The translations under genes were made by a program, and so were the position numbers. A stretch of 64,000 bases of DNA from a virus. Location of the stretch: the IMG/VR virus record IMGVR_UViG_3300050821_006345, positions 1-64,000 of that record; one strand, written 5' to 3'. Below the pieces are notes generated by a model. It did not search any database, had not been told where the DNA came from, and saw nothing but the letters and a program-made list of their open reading frames with translations. The first letter of the stretch is position 1. Every line of letters starts with the position of its first letter. Below, in pieces: positions 1 to 7,514 of the stretch.

Positions 1-484
1 ACTCCAAGTTCGACCCCAAGTTCGACTCCAAGTTCGACCACAAGTTCGACCTCAAGTTCGACCTCAAGTTCGACCACAAGTTCGACCCCAAGTTCGACTC
101 CAAGTTCGACCTCAAGTTCGACTCCAAGTTCGACCTCAAGTTCGACCACAAGTTCGACCCCAAGTTCGACTCCAAGTTCGACCTCAAGTTCGACTCCAAG
201 TTCGACCACAAGTTCGACCACAAGTTCGACCCCAAGTTCGACTCCGTCATTTTTTTAATTTCAGGCCAGTGCTCTCGGAGTAGCTCGACAGCGATAAGTC
301 CGGTCATTGGACTATCAAACCAAAAGAACATGGGCTTTTGATTGCCGATGCATTGGTAAAAGAACGAAATTGATTCCTCGGTCGTCTTGCGGTCGGATGG
401 ATCGGTTGAACGACCAAACTTCAGTCCGTCTTCTTTATATTTCTCCAGAAGCAATTCCTGTTCTTGAGTCAGCTTGGAAATCAT
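1..484 (-). CDS. DUF6745-like tetrapeptide-repeat protein (3' end outside window)
   Basis: Reading leftward from an ATG at 484-482, the frame encodes an N-terminal region (MISKLTQEQELLLEKYKEDG, then a GRSTDPSDR segment and WFDSPMTG) of about 80 residues. It is followed by twenty tetrapeptides Ser-Asn-Leu-x, with x being Gly, Trp, Glu or Arg. The frame is still open at base 1, so the C-terminus lies outside. From memory, the 'TQEQ...Y...DPADR...DSPLxG' start followed by xQVxDQV-type repeats is the hallmark of DUF6745-like proteins of phages and environmental bacteria. Function is unknown. The gene at 509-865 is immediately upstream in the same direction and probably cotranscribed. Copy number of the repeat is likely variable. 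I am fairly sure of the reading frame, less sure of the family name. Confidence 0.75.
   Translation of the reverse strand, partial: MISKLTQEQELLLEKYKEDGLKFGRSTDPSDRKTTEESISFFYQCIGNQKPMFFWFDSPMTGLIAVELLREHWPEIKKMTESNLGSNLWSNLWSNLESNLRSNLESNLGSNLWSNLRSNLESNLRSNLESNLGSNLWSNLRSNLRSNLWSNLESNLGSNLE
6..245 (-). repeat. Coding 12-bp tandem repeat, 20 copies
   Basis: Twenty contiguous copies of a 12-bp unit, plus-strand AAGTTCGACNNC. Only the last positions vary (CCC, TCC, CAC or CTC). On the minus strand each unit encodes Ser-Asn-Leu-(Gly/Glu/Trp/Arg). Nine of the 12 bases are invariant, so copies are recent duplications, but the fourth residue is restricted to the four amino acids G, E, W and R. 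Confidence 0.95.
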
Positions 485-508
485 ATCGTTATTGTGAATC
501 GAAGTGAT

Positions 509-865
509 TTAATCTTGCACGTTCCGAATTGCCTGCGGATGATATTCGCGTTGTCTGGAAATCCTGTAGTTGCCGGACGGCAGGTCTATTGTTGAATGCT
601 CGTCATGGGTCACACATCCTCCAGACTCAAGACTGACAAATATTTCACCAGCCAGTGTAGGCGGCTTATCCAATGTTGAGGCAATTTCACCTTCTTTCCA
701 CCAATCTGCCGGATCTGAAACCTCCAGCTTGTGATGGTGACCAGTTACTTCTCCGTGGGCGAGGATGATGGACTTGGCCGGTTTTTGCTTCTTTGCTGTA
801 GACGGAATTGATTCAATCCGCTCAATCAGGACGTCGCCCTGCCGATAATGTTTATTCGATTTCAT
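509..865 (-). CDS. Conserved phage protein, partner of the DUF6745-like gene
   Basis: 118 residues starting MKSNKHYRQGDVLIERI. The pattern RQGDVLIERI, ILAHGEVTGHHH, VTHDEHSTIDLPSGNYR and RQREYHP matches a protein I have often seen next to DUF6745-type genes in phages and actinobacteria; its biochemical role is not known. It reads like a small all-beta protein. The ATG follows an A-rich leader without a clear Shine-Dalgarno sequence, and a TTGACA promoter lies 37 bp upstream. The repeat protein at 1-484 follows 24 bp downstream on the same strand. Confidence 0.8.
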   Translation of the reverse strand: MKSNKHYRQGDVLIERIESIPSTAKKQKPAKSIILAHGEVTGHHHKLEVSDPADWWKEGEIASTLDKPPTLAGEIFVSLESGGCVTHDEHSTIDLPSGNYRISRQREYHPQAIRNVQD

Positions 866-901
866 TTTTATTTCGGTTAATTGTTAATTTCAACTGCAAC
901 G

Positions 902-930
902 AGTCTGGCAAATAGTCGGCATCCTGTCAA
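902..930 (-). promoter_or_regulatory. Promoter for the 865-1 operon
   Basis: Minus-strand TTGACA (930-925), 17-bp spacer, CAGACT (907-902). It is preceded by the same AATTCAAG extension seen upstream of other phage promoters here (10039, 11707, 24071, 35685). It has no GAAGA hairpin in its leader. It overlaps the end of the intergenic space behind the terminase gene. Confidence 0.6.
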
Positions 931-939
931 CTTGAATTA

Positions 940-3669
940 TCAGCCAATAATGCTGCGGTTTCCCCGGTCGGATTGACCAAAGCGTTTGGGCGAGTTGGAC
1001 GGCATGATATACTGGATGTTGTTTGCGGCCATTTGAAAAACGCCGGACACCCCGTCCACCTGATCGTCATTCGCTCCGCGAGGAAAGGCTTCAAGCTCCA
1101 TCAGGAAGTCGATGTTCCAGTCTCCTTGCACAATGGCTATTTTCCCATTTTCGGCCATTGCTATCCACGGAAGGGCGCGCGTCATTTTATCTTTGTCCGC
1201 GCCGAACTCGGTGCAAGATATGTGCGGAGGCATGACTTCTACCAGGTTGGAAAAGGCGGTTTTGAAACCAGCCACGGCCTCAACTCCAATTCTTACCTTG
1301 TCCTTGATTGCGGCCATTTTTATTCTGTCCCGTGCGGTCGGCCACTCCCATTTTCCACGAATGACATCGACGATATAAAACGTGCCGCTTAAATGGTCTA
1401 GCCCGCCCAAAAGCCCAACGGTGTAGTCGGCTGTCTTCTTTTCACTGGTTGCCAGATCCCAATATCTGAACATCCGCAGGTCTTTGGGAACGTCCGATGG
1501 CTGGACGACTTTTATCTTGTCGGTTTTTATGTAATTTCCGCCACGAACAGTCGGGCGACCGCAATAAAGAGCACTCCACACAAACGACCCTCTTTCAGCC
1601 CTTATTTTTTTGAAGTCATTGGCACTAAACCGCTCTGGAAATACCGACTCTCCAAGCTCCCGGCCAAGCAGGTCGTCAGATTCATCGCATATTGCCGGAA
1701 GATTTACAACCTCCCACGCATCTGCGCCTTCCACACCGGCATCCTTTAATCTGCTTTGGAATTCTGGCGACAAAATCCTGCCAACAGGGTCGGTGCAATT
1801 ATGAACGGTAGAGGTGCCACACACAAAATCATGACTGTCGGTCTCAATATCAATCACCTCTCCATCATATTGCTCTTTTTTTATGGATTTAATTAGTGAA
1901 ACTAGATTTCCATCAACAATTTCCGAAAGCCGATGTCTCCGTGGCGGCGATGCATGGTTCATCCACGGCAATTCTGATTTGTGCGCTCGGATTTCCCACG
2001 ACGGGCCAGACACGGAGATTCGACCGGCAATAACCACATTGTGATAGCCAACCGATGCTTTCATAATAGAAGACGCCACTCCAATTCTTAAAAGAGCCAT
2101 TTGGAATGTGTTATTAAGGTTGATGGATGACGACCCCACGCGCAGAAAGTTTTTAACATCGCAACCATCGCCCATCCACCACCCATCAAACATTTCCTGA
2201 ATGAATCGCTTTGGCAGTCGCTGCGCCCAAAGCGGAAGTTTTTTATTTATTGCACTGTTTCCAAAGGCGGAGAGAAACTCGGCCATCTGAATTGAAGAGA
2301 AGCACACCACAATGCAATTGGCACTGTTCCGCTTAAAGGTCACAGGAATTCCATATTTTCCCATTATTCTTTTTATATCTTCGTGGTATTCTGTTTCTTT
2401 TCTGTGAAACGAAAACTGAATCCTTGTTTTCCGGTCGTTCCTCCTGCCTGTGGTTGTGTATCCTTCGGCCAGCCAATACCCAACAACGCGCCAAAATTCT
2501 GGATCAGCAACAATGTCACTGCTGATTGCCTGACGTTTATCCCTGTTTAGGCCGTAGTTTGTGATATACGGCAAAATGCTTCCTTTGCCGCCCGGAAGAT
2601 TAAAATGTGCAGCACACTCATCGTATGTTTTTCCAGCATCAAGCAGTTCCTCTAATTCTTTTTTGGGAATTTTTGTCGCCCATGGATGCTGCTTATGTGT
2701 TTTTGGCACAATGATTGGCCACAACGATTTTAGAAATTCGATTGTTGTTTCTGGAGCATCGTCAATTTTAACCACCATGCGATCTTTTGATGTCACATCC
2801 GACGCACGCCTCCATCCAGAGTCTGTGAATATTTCGTGGTCTGGAGTAACCACAATCTCCTCAGGGAATCCATAAACAGAAAAACGAATAACTTCTCCAA
2901 TGTGTTTGGAAACAACCTTGCGCTTAATTGGCTGCATTCCGCTCGACGTTAAAACATTTTCGCCAACTGTGGAATCCTTGATTGGAATAATGCCTCGTTC
3001 GGTTGTTATTTTGGTGTCTGGAGAAAGACACGACCACCTCGTCATAATTAGGATTACTGGCGCGCCCGGAGCAAGTCGAGTTAGGGCAGTGGATTGAAGC
3101 CAGTCCCAGATTCCATCTTGAACAATTTGACTGTTGGCTTCCTGAAAGTCTTTCACGAGGTCATCGAGTATGAGGGTCGTGGCCCCGCGCCCGGTAATAC
3201 CAGATCCAACACCAACCGACTTATACCTTCCACCTTCACGAGTGCCCCAATCATCCATCCTTGCATCGCCATCATTGACCTTTGTGTTTGGGAAAATTAG
3301 GCGATACATTTCGTTTTCCTGAATCCTCTGTCTGGTCGACCTGCTGTGGATATTGGCAAGGCTTTGTGCATAACTTCCTACGACTATGTTTTGAGTTGGG
3401 TCGCGCCCCATGAGCCAAGATGGAAATTCAATGCAGCAAGTCCTCGATTTTCCTATTCTAGGCGGAGTTGATATAATCAATCGCTTGCACCGACCTTCTG
3501 CCACATCCTGAAGTTTTCTTGCCAAAAAAACGTGTGCCTTTGATACAATAAACTTCGGATCGCAGGCTTTGATATAAAACAGGAGGTCATTTCTCGCCTC
3601 CTCCAATAGAGATAGCATCTCTGCATCTTCTGGTGTGGCGGCATTCGCTGACGCAACCGCGTCGGGCAT
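940..3669 (-). CDS. terL: Terminase large subunit with in-frame intein
   Basis: The DNA-packaging motor ATPase and nuclease. The 909-residue precursor contains an intein at residues 214-624; the mature protein would be about 498 residues, normal for TerL. ATPase half: Walker A-like STPPRIGKS (67-75), Walker B LILDD (166-170), motif III MTRWS (209-213). The C-terminal RNase H-like nuclease has RYWDLATS, an acidic VEAVAG segment and a DDQVDG segment near the end. The start ATG sits 6 bp after the stop of the 3676-3990 gene. It acts with a small subunit, for which 12730-13404 is a candidate. Identification as TerL is firm. Confidence 0.95.
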   Translation of the reverse strand: MPDAVASANAATPEDAEMLSLLEEARNDLLFYIKACDPKFIVSKAHVFLARKLQDVAEGRCKRLIISTPPRIGKSRTCCIEFPSWLMGRDPTQNIVVGSYAQSLANIHSRSTRQRIQENEMYRLIFPNTKVNDGDARMDDWGTREGGRYKSVGVGSGITGRGATTLILDDLVKDFQEANSQIVQDGIWDWLQSTALTRLAPGAPVILIMTRWSCLSPDTKITTERGIIPIKDSTVGENVLTSSGMQPIKRKVVSKHIGEVIRFSVYGFPEEIVVTPDHEIFTDSGWRRASDVTSKDRMVVKIDDAPETTIEFLKSLWPIIVPKTHKQHPWATKIPKKELEELLDAGKTYDECAAHFNLPGGKGSILPYITNYGLNRDKRQAISSDIVADPEFWRVVGYWLAEGYTTTGRRNDRKTRIQFSFHRKETEYHEDIKRIMGKYGIPVTFKRNSANCIVVCFSSIQMAEFLSAFGNSAINKKLPLWAQRLPKRFIQEMFDGWWMGDGCDVKNFLRVGSSSINLNNTFQMALLRIGVASSIMKASVGYHNVVIAGRISVSGPSWEIRAHKSELPWMNHASPPRRHRLSEIVDGNLVSLIKSIKKEQYDGEVIDIETDSHDFVCGTSTVHNCTDPVGRILSPEFQSRLKDAGVEGADAWEVVNLPAICDESDDLLGRELGESVFPERFSANDFKKIRAERGSFVWSALYCGRPTVRGGNYIKTDKIKVVQPSDVPKDLRMFRYWDLATSEKKTADYTVGLLGGLDHLSGTFYIVDVIRGKWEWPTARDRIKMAAIKDKVRIGVEAVAGFKTAFSNLVEVMPPHISCTEFGADKDKMTRALPWIAMAENGKIAIVQGDWNIDFLMELEAFPRGANDDQVDGVSGVFQMAANNIQYIMPSNSPKRFGQSDRGNRSIIG
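1798..3030 (-). other. Intein in TerL with LAGLIDADG endonuclease
   Basis: A 411-residue self-splicing insertion (precursor residues 214-624). It starts with CLSPDTKITTERG (block A) and has a TPDH block B (275-278). It ends ...TVHN before a Cys +1 extein residue, so it is class 1 with Cys at both junctions. The DOD endonuclease motifs are VGYWLAEGY (396-404) and FDGWWMGDGC (494-503). The insertion splits the conserved TRWS/CTD segment just after ATPase motif III, a typical conserved-site target. Both key splicing residues and the penultimate His are present, so splicing is expected. Confidence 0.93.
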
Positions 3670-3675
3670 CTGAAG

Positions 3676-3990
3676 TTACTCCAACTTGTCGCAGATCAGC
3701 TCATAACAGCACGCAATGTAGGCCGCGTGCTTGAGCGGGGTCAGCTTCTTCTTCCGGTGAAGGGCGGCGATGAACCAGTTGGACGTCTCCACGGCCCCCT
3801 TGTTGTCTTTTTTAATCTGCTCGGCCAGTTTGGACTTCAGCGGGTTTATCATGGCCTGATACTGAAGGTCTCCGAGTTTTGCATTCAGCCGGTCGCGGAC
3901 GTCCTTCATTTTTGCCACCGAGTTTTTGAGCATCAGGTTTGGTGATTCCCAATTTCCACCGGCACCTGGCGTGTAAAGCGTTGCGCTCAT
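3676..3990 (-). CDS. Hypothetical protein upstream of terL
   Basis: 104 residues from the ATG at 3990 (MSATLYTPGAGGNWESPN). I prefer this start to an in-frame upstream ATG because it overlaps the preceding gene's stop as ATGA. The middle (KMKDVRDRLNAKLGDLQYQ) and C-terminal parts look helical. It lies directly before terL, where many phages carry terS, but I see no clear HTH and cannot assign it. It could be a DNA-packaging accessory. Confidence 0.7.
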   Translation of the reverse strand: MSATLYTPGAGGNWESPNLMLKNSVAKMKDVRDRLNAKLGDLQYQAMINPLKSKLAEQIKKDNKGAVETSNWFIAALHRKKKLTPLKHAAYIACCYELICDKLE

Positions 3991-4199
3991 TCTGTTTTCA
4001 TTGGCCGGATTTTGCCGAAATTTGGAACGATGTCGGTTTTTGGCCTCTTGCCGCAGTCCATGCACCACTCGTCCGGCACATATCGTTCAAATGGGTTGCC
4101 AGACCACATCATCATCGGAGAGATAATCGCCCCTCCGCATTCTCCGCAAGTTCCAGTGATGTTGTGGTTGGCCTGGATTTGAACAGTTGAAACGCTCAC
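3987..4199 (-). CDS. Small zinc-ribbon protein
   Basis: 70 residues with a GTG start (MSVSTVQIQANHNITG). Two CxxC knuckles, CGECGG and CMDCGK, about 28 residues apart, suggest one bound zinc. GTGA overlap with the gene upstream and ATGA overlap with the gene downstream indicate translational coupling. Function unknown. Confidence 0.7.
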   Translation of the reverse strand: MSVSTVQIQANHNITGTCGECGGAIISPMMMWSGNPFERYVPDEWCMDCGKRPKTDIVPNFGKIRPMKTE

Positions 4200-4339
4200 G
4201 CTGATGCCCCGGGTTGTGCCGACGTTGGCGATTGCGGCGTTAAATCATCAGGATCTCCCAACGTCGGCTCTTCGGCGATTAAAACGATGAATCGCAGCCA
4301 GACCAGCTTCTGACGTTTTTGAATTTGCGTAGCCATCAT
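4196..4339 (-). CDS. Small hypothetical protein (47 aa)
   Basis: A short gene not obvious from length alone. It starts at an ATG-ATG pair (4339 or 4336) with sequence MMATQIQKRQKLVWLRF and ends in a Pro/Thr/Ser-rich tail. Its start overlaps the stop of 4336-4536 as ATGA, and its stop overlaps the GTG start of 3987-4199. These exact couplings on both sides are the main support. Basic and hydrophobic N-terminus; no recognised domain. Confidence 0.6.
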   Translation of the reverse strand: MMATQIQKRQKLVWLRFIVLIAEEPTLGDPDDLTPQSPTSAQPGASA

Positions 4340-4536
4340 TTCGCTGGAATATGGTTGAACTTCGGCAGGAAATACTCGACTGGAGACATCCAGCTTTGAG
4401 CCGTGTCATGGAGTCCGTCGTCCTTCCATTGCTGGGAAGCCACTACTCCGTCCTTGTCCACTGAAAGGACAAGATACGGCTGGTTGTTCTCAGTGGATCG
4501 CCACCATTGACCGGCTTTTACTAAAGATGCGCTCAT
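4336..4536 (-). CDS. Hypothetical protein (66 aa)
   Basis: MSASLVKAGQWWRSTENNQPYLVLSVDKDG... A compact beta-rich looking protein resembling an SH3-like or DUF1653-type fold ('GQWWRSTENNQPYLVLSV'). No catalytic motif. It is coupled by ATGA to the 47-residue gene downstream. Confidence 0.65.
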   Translation of the reverse strand: MSASLVKAGQWWRSTENNQPYLVLSVDKDGVVASQQWKDDGLHDTAQSWMSPVEYFLPKFNHIPAK

Positions 4537-4586
4537 AGATTTATTGTTTCGTCGACGCAGGAAGATGGCTTAAAATCGGCCGTTCG

Positions 4587-5393
4587 TCAAGCTCTTGTGC
4601 GTTTAGCCGATTCAAACGATGATTGTATCGTGGCCAAAAGCGATGCATCGGGAAAATCGGCTGGCTGCGGGCCTGCGGAATCAAACGGCCAAGATTTGCC
4701 AAGCATCGAGAAACAGGTCGGCTTTGCGGCTGGCTTGGAGTGGACGGCGAGTGATTTTTGGGCTTTCAACCAAGGCTTGTTTCGCAGCCATTTGGCCGCA
4801 AATTGGATATATTGCGGATTAACCCACCGCGCGTTGGTTTGGACATCCACCGAAACCGCGCGCAACAGAACATCAACCGCAGGCAGGAGACCGGAGGCTT
4901 GGAGTTTGATCCATTGCTCCAGAGCCTCTTGTTTGTTTTCCTGCTGCGGGTATCCCGCAAAGAATTTCTCAAAATCACACGCGCTTTCCTTCTGAGTGTG
5001 TTCTCTCTTTTCTCTCCTCTTATATGGTGTAGCCAACGAGTTCACGTTTTCTGTGAACTTGAGTTCACGTTTTTCGTGAACCACCTTCACGTTTTCTGTG
5101 AACTTGGGATTCAGTTTTAAGCCAACGCCAGCCTCAAGCGATCCGATTAGAAATCCTCTTTTCTTAAGGCTTGAAACCATGTTGGAAATCCGAGCGTCAC
5201 TGACGGCCATAAAAGACGCCAGATACTGCCTTGAGGCGGATGTCGCGTCCACCTCATCGCTCAATGAGTCAATTTCTGCCAGAAAGATGATTTCAGTCTT
5301 CTTCAAGTCCGGATGAAGCCATATTTCCTTTGAAATCCAAATTCCCTTGAACTTTCTGGAAGGAGGCTCTGTTTTGACACGATTCATTGGCAA
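4587..5393 (-). CDS. Winged-helix replication initiator-like protein
   Basis: 268 residues. The N-terminal winged helix spans about residues 15-90 (WISKEIWLHPDLKKTEIIF, then ISNMVSSLKKRGFLIG), a pattern of DnaD/lambda O-type phage replication proteins. A low-complexity linker (about 95-135) contains two KFTENV copies and YKRREKREHTQKES. The C-terminal half (EKFFAGYPQQENKQEALEQW...AKWLRNKPW) resembles the C-terminal domain of phage replication proteins. The DNA encoding the linker carries three palindromic repeats (5040-5103), as the lambda origin lies in gene O. The start overlaps the end of 5384-5860 by 10 bp. It probably recruits the replication helicase; no helicase gene is seen here. Confidence 0.75.
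   Translation of the reverse strand: MPMNRVKTEPPSRKFKGIWISKEIWLHPDLKKTEIIFLAEIDSLSDEVDATSASRQYLASFMAVSDARISNMVSSLKKRGFLIGSLEAGVGLKLNPKFTENVKVVHEKRELKFTENVNSLATPYKRREKREHTQKESACDFEKFFAGYPQQENKQEALEQWIKLQASGLLPAVDVLLRAVSVDVQTNARWVNPQYIQFAAKWLRNKPWLKAQKSLAVHSKPAAKPTCFSMLGKSWPFDSAGPQPADFPDASLLATIQSSFESAKRTRA
5040..5103. repeat. Three palindromic iterons inside the initiator gene
   Basis: Three near-identical 18-19 bp inverted repeats of the form TTCACG-TTTTC-TGTGAA at 5040-5058, 5063-5081 and 5086-5103, spaced 23 and 22 bp (about two helical turns). Next to them (about 5000-5034) is a strongly strand-biased pyrimidine-rich tract. This layout closely mirrors the lambda ori (iterons plus a purine/pyrimidine-biased unwinding region inside gene O). 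The spacing breaks the codon frame, so the repeat is conserved at DNA level and not for protein. Confidence 0.8.
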
Positions 5394-5860
5394 CCTCCTG
5401 CCTCAAAATATGCCTCAATCTCGCTAATATCGGCTTCCTCTAGCCGAAACCACTCTCCGCGAACTCGCGATCTTGAAAACATTAAATGAAGATCGCCCTC
5501 CACAGTTTTGGCAGCAGGCCAAAATTTAATCATGGCAACTTCTGGCTCTTCCGACTGAAGCGTGGCTTCTCGCGCTTGTGGATTTCTGGAATAACCGATT
5601 TTATAGAGGCCGTTTCTTTCGTTTTTCATTAAATAAACGAAGGATGGTCGTTCTGGTTCTAGGTTTGGCGGTCTCGGTGCGAACACAATTTCAGACGGCT
5701 CTTTATATTCAGGCACTCCCACAAAACCACGGCTGCGAAGCACTGCGTTGGCGATGGCAATCTTTGGAATCTCAATCTTGGAATAGCTGTCTATTCCCGG
5801 CCTAAATAATGCGTGTGCATTGCAATAATCGGCCATGCATCGGTCTAATTCTTCAATCAT
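5384..5860 (-). CDS. GIY-YIG / T5orf172-family protein
   Basis: 158 residues. The C-terminal half (about residues 73-145) reads FVYLMKNERNGLYKIGYS...REATLQ...MFSRSRVRGEWFRL, the pattern of the T5orf172/MUG113 branch of GIY-YIG nucleases. The N-terminal 70 residues are unassigned. The gene precedes the initiator gene with a 10-bp overlap. It may be a free-standing nuclease or a DNA-binding regulator. Confidence 0.7.
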   Translation of the reverse strand: MIEELDRCMADYCNAHALFRPGIDSYSKIEIPKIAIANAVLRSRGFVGVPEYKEPSEIVFAPRPPNLEPERPSFVYLMKNERNGLYKIGYSRNPQAREATLQSEEPEVAMIKFWPAAKTVEGDLHLMFSRSRVRGEWFRLEEADISEIEAYFEAGGCQ

Positions 5861-6071
5861 AAATAAAAACGCCAGCCGCTTCGGTGTAATGAAAGAGAGG
5901 CAACAGCGGCCCTACACCTAAACGACTGACGTAAACTTACTGCTGTTTAATTTACAGAAGCTTTCACACCTCTGGCAAGCAAATCTTGCGGTTAATGAGG
6001 CAACTTGGCTTAACCGCTCCGCCAAGTCAACTTCTGGCGAGAACTAAATTACCAAAAGGTCTCCTCTCGGT
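5861..6071. other. Divergent intergenic region
   Basis: No gene seen. It holds a hairpin (CGCCA...TGGCG, 6021-6040) and, on the minus strand, an AAGTTGACT element at about 6034-6026. That could serve the leftward operon, but I find no good -10 at the right distance. Confidence 0.4.
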
Positions 6072-6100
6072 TTGACTGAACCGATTTTGAGGCGTAGAGA
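6072..6100 (+). promoter_or_regulatory. Promoter for the 6125 glycosyltransferase
   Basis: TTGACT (6072-6077), 17 bp, TAGAGA (6095-6100), 24 bp before the ATG. The leader is A-rich and lacks the GAAGA hairpin. Confidence 0.55.
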
Positions 6101-6124
6101 TAAGACGAATTTAAGAAGATAATT

Positions 6125-6868
6125 ATGAGCCAATTTTACGGAAAATCAATCAGTCAATCGGTTTACGACGCGGACGCCCTGCGTTTTGAATACGTCACCA
6201 CCTGCGTCGGATTTGACGACATCCTCGACGAGACGCTCCGCGATAACATCCCGCAGGTGGACACTGCAATTGTGGTCACTTCCCACGCCGATAAAAGAAC
6301 GCAACGCGTCTGCCAGAAGCACGGCGCGACGGCAGTGCAAACAGACTTATTTTTTAAGGATAACAGATCTTTTAACAAGGGAGCCGCTGTAAATTCAGGG
6401 TTTAACTATTTTAGATTTTACGGCATGAGAGCCCACATGGATGTTGATGTTCTGCTGCCCGCGAAGTTCCGCCATATTTTATTCAACCACACACATCTTG
6501 ACCGCAATCATCTCTACGGATGCGACCGCGTGGACATCCTTGGGAAATCAAATCTGGCCAAATGGCGTCAGGGAAGGTTGCAGCACGAGGATCGGAAGAT
6601 TTCTGCCGAAGGAAACATCGGTCATCGGTGGGTGGACAACATCGACGGTTATCTTCCACTTGGTTTCTGCCAGATTTACCATGCGAGCAACCAGAAGCCC
6701 TACCCATTCTCGCTTGGAGATGCTTCCCACGACGACCTGATGTTCTCGGCGACGTGGCCTCGGTCAAACCGGATTCATCTGCCGACAATAATTGTGGGAC
6801 ATCTTATTCCAAACGCAAGTTTCGTCGGTGAAAATTGGGAAGGACGTAAATCAAAAAGACTACAATAA
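6125..6868 (+). CDS. GT-A fold glycosyltransferase
   Basis: 247 residues. RFEYVTTCVGFDDILDETL and VDTAIVVTSHADKRTQ look like the Rossmann start of a GT-A enzyme. FNKGAAVNSGF followed by HMDVDVLLP (about 95-112) supplies the DxD-type metal motif. HRWVDNIDGYLPLGFCQIYHAS fits the acceptor part. It would transfer a sugar from a nucleotide-sugar, on phage DNA, virion or host glycan; the acceptor is not visible. The stop overlaps the next ATG as TAATG. One of four glycosyltransferases in the window. Confidence 0.75.
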   Translation: MSQFYGKSISQSVYDADALRFEYVTTCVGFDDILDETLRDNIPQVDTAIVVTSHADKRTQRVCQKHGATAVQTDLFFKDNRSFNKGAAVNSGFNYFRFYGMRAHMDVDVLLPAKFRHILFNHTHLDRNHLYGCDRVDILGKSNLAKWRQGRLQHEDRKISAEGNIGHRWVDNIDGYLPLGFCQIYHASNQKPYPFSLGDASHDDLMFSATWPRSNRIHLPTIIVGHLIPNASFVGENWEGRKSKRLQ

Positions 6869-7135
6869 TGCCAAAACACACACCATTAAATTCAGGCCAG
6901 AAATTTAATCATTGGACTGTCATCCGCCGCGCCGAGGGAGTGGAAATAAAGGTTGGGTCTGCTTTATATTTGCGCGTGTAAATGTGGGTTTCGCAGGCTG
7001 ATTCCGGCACCACAACTAACCAGTGCCGGAACAAAACAATGCTTTCAGTGTGCTATTCTGGCGAAAACAGGAAGACCGCAGCCCGGCAAAAGAAAGACCC
7101 ATGCAGGTGATAAATTTGGGAAGTGGACACGCTCG
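6868..7135 (+). pseudogene. Frameshifted and truncated zinc-ribbon / AP2-HNH accessory gene
   Basis: From the ATG at 6868 the product reads MPKHTPLNSGQKFNHWTV then VIRRAEG, the start of a common phage module. The frame stops at 6982. The continuation (LLYICACKCGFRRL...KQCFQC) is in the +1 frame from about 6953, so one base change near 6953-6970 breaks it. A second copy of the module start (HAGDKFGKWT, about 7100-7130) then runs into the convergent gene at 7137. Either a real decaying gene or a sequencing error; no slippery site is seen. Intact relatives are often fused to HNH or AP2 domains. Confidence 0.6.
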
Positions 7136-7136
7136 C

Positions 7137-7298
7137 TCACTTATCGTCTCCTTCCACCCATAGAACTGTTGCTGAGCAAGCGCCACCGAGCGACTCCATG
7201 CACTCGTTCACCATGTTGACCATTTCCGTCCGTTCAGATTTGGTCGCCGGAGCGTTATCTGGTATGCCATCGCCGAGTATTTCAATTAGCATTTTCAT
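7137..7298 (-). CDS. Small hypothetical protein (53 aa)
   Basis: MKMLIEILGDGIPDNAPATK..., ending in SATVLWVEGDDK. The start (7298, or MLIEI at 7292) overlaps the 3' end of 7282-7512, as expected in this minus-strand operon. Acidic, no recognised domain. Its 3' end abuts the decayed plus-strand gene. Confidence 0.55.
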   Translation of the reverse strand: MKMLIEILGDGIPDNAPATKSERTEMVNMVNECMESLGGACSATVLWVEGDDK

Positions 7299-7512
7299 TA
7301 AAACGTTTTTCAGATGGAACCGGCCAAGAAGCTGCCATTACCGCCGCCGGCACCACGCCTGCCCGACGCCTCCCTAGAGGTGGTCTCGTCTTGCAGCGTT
7401 CGGCATACTTCAGGTCGTCAAGCCGGTCTTGCTCCGCCTGATTTGTTTTGACGCGTTCGATGGCAGCTTGGCGGCGTTGTTCGTATGTTCCGCGTTGTTT
7501 GGCTTGGCCCAT
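7282..7512 (-). CDS. MGQAKxRGTxExR-family small phage protein
   Basis: 76 residues from an internal ATG: MGQAKQRGTYEQRRQAAIE. The MGQAK-RGT-E-R opening is a recurrent start of short phage proteins of unknown role. The longer frame above this ATG belongs to the neighbouring 50-residue gene in another frame. Helical and charged N-terminal half, basic tail. Confidence 0.65.
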   Translation of the reverse strand: MGQAKQRGTYEQRRQAAIERVKTNQAEQDRLDDLKYAERCKTRPPLGRRRAGVVPAAVMAASWPVPSEKRFNENAN

Positions 7513-7514
7513 GA

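Noticed and set aside
6-245. CRISPR array
   Set aside because: Units are 12 bp with no spacers and are coding; no cas genes nearby.
1-258. Plus-strand frame encoding Thr-Pro-Ser-Ser / Thr-Thr-Ser-Ser repeats, mucin-like
   Set aside because: The minus strand continues the repeats in frame from a plausible N-terminal domain with its own ATG, and neighbouring genes are on the minus strand.
6868-7219. Programmed frameshift joining the two zinc-ribbon halves
   Set aside because: No slippery heptamer or stimulatory structure near 6953-6970, and the second module is also truncated, which favours decay.
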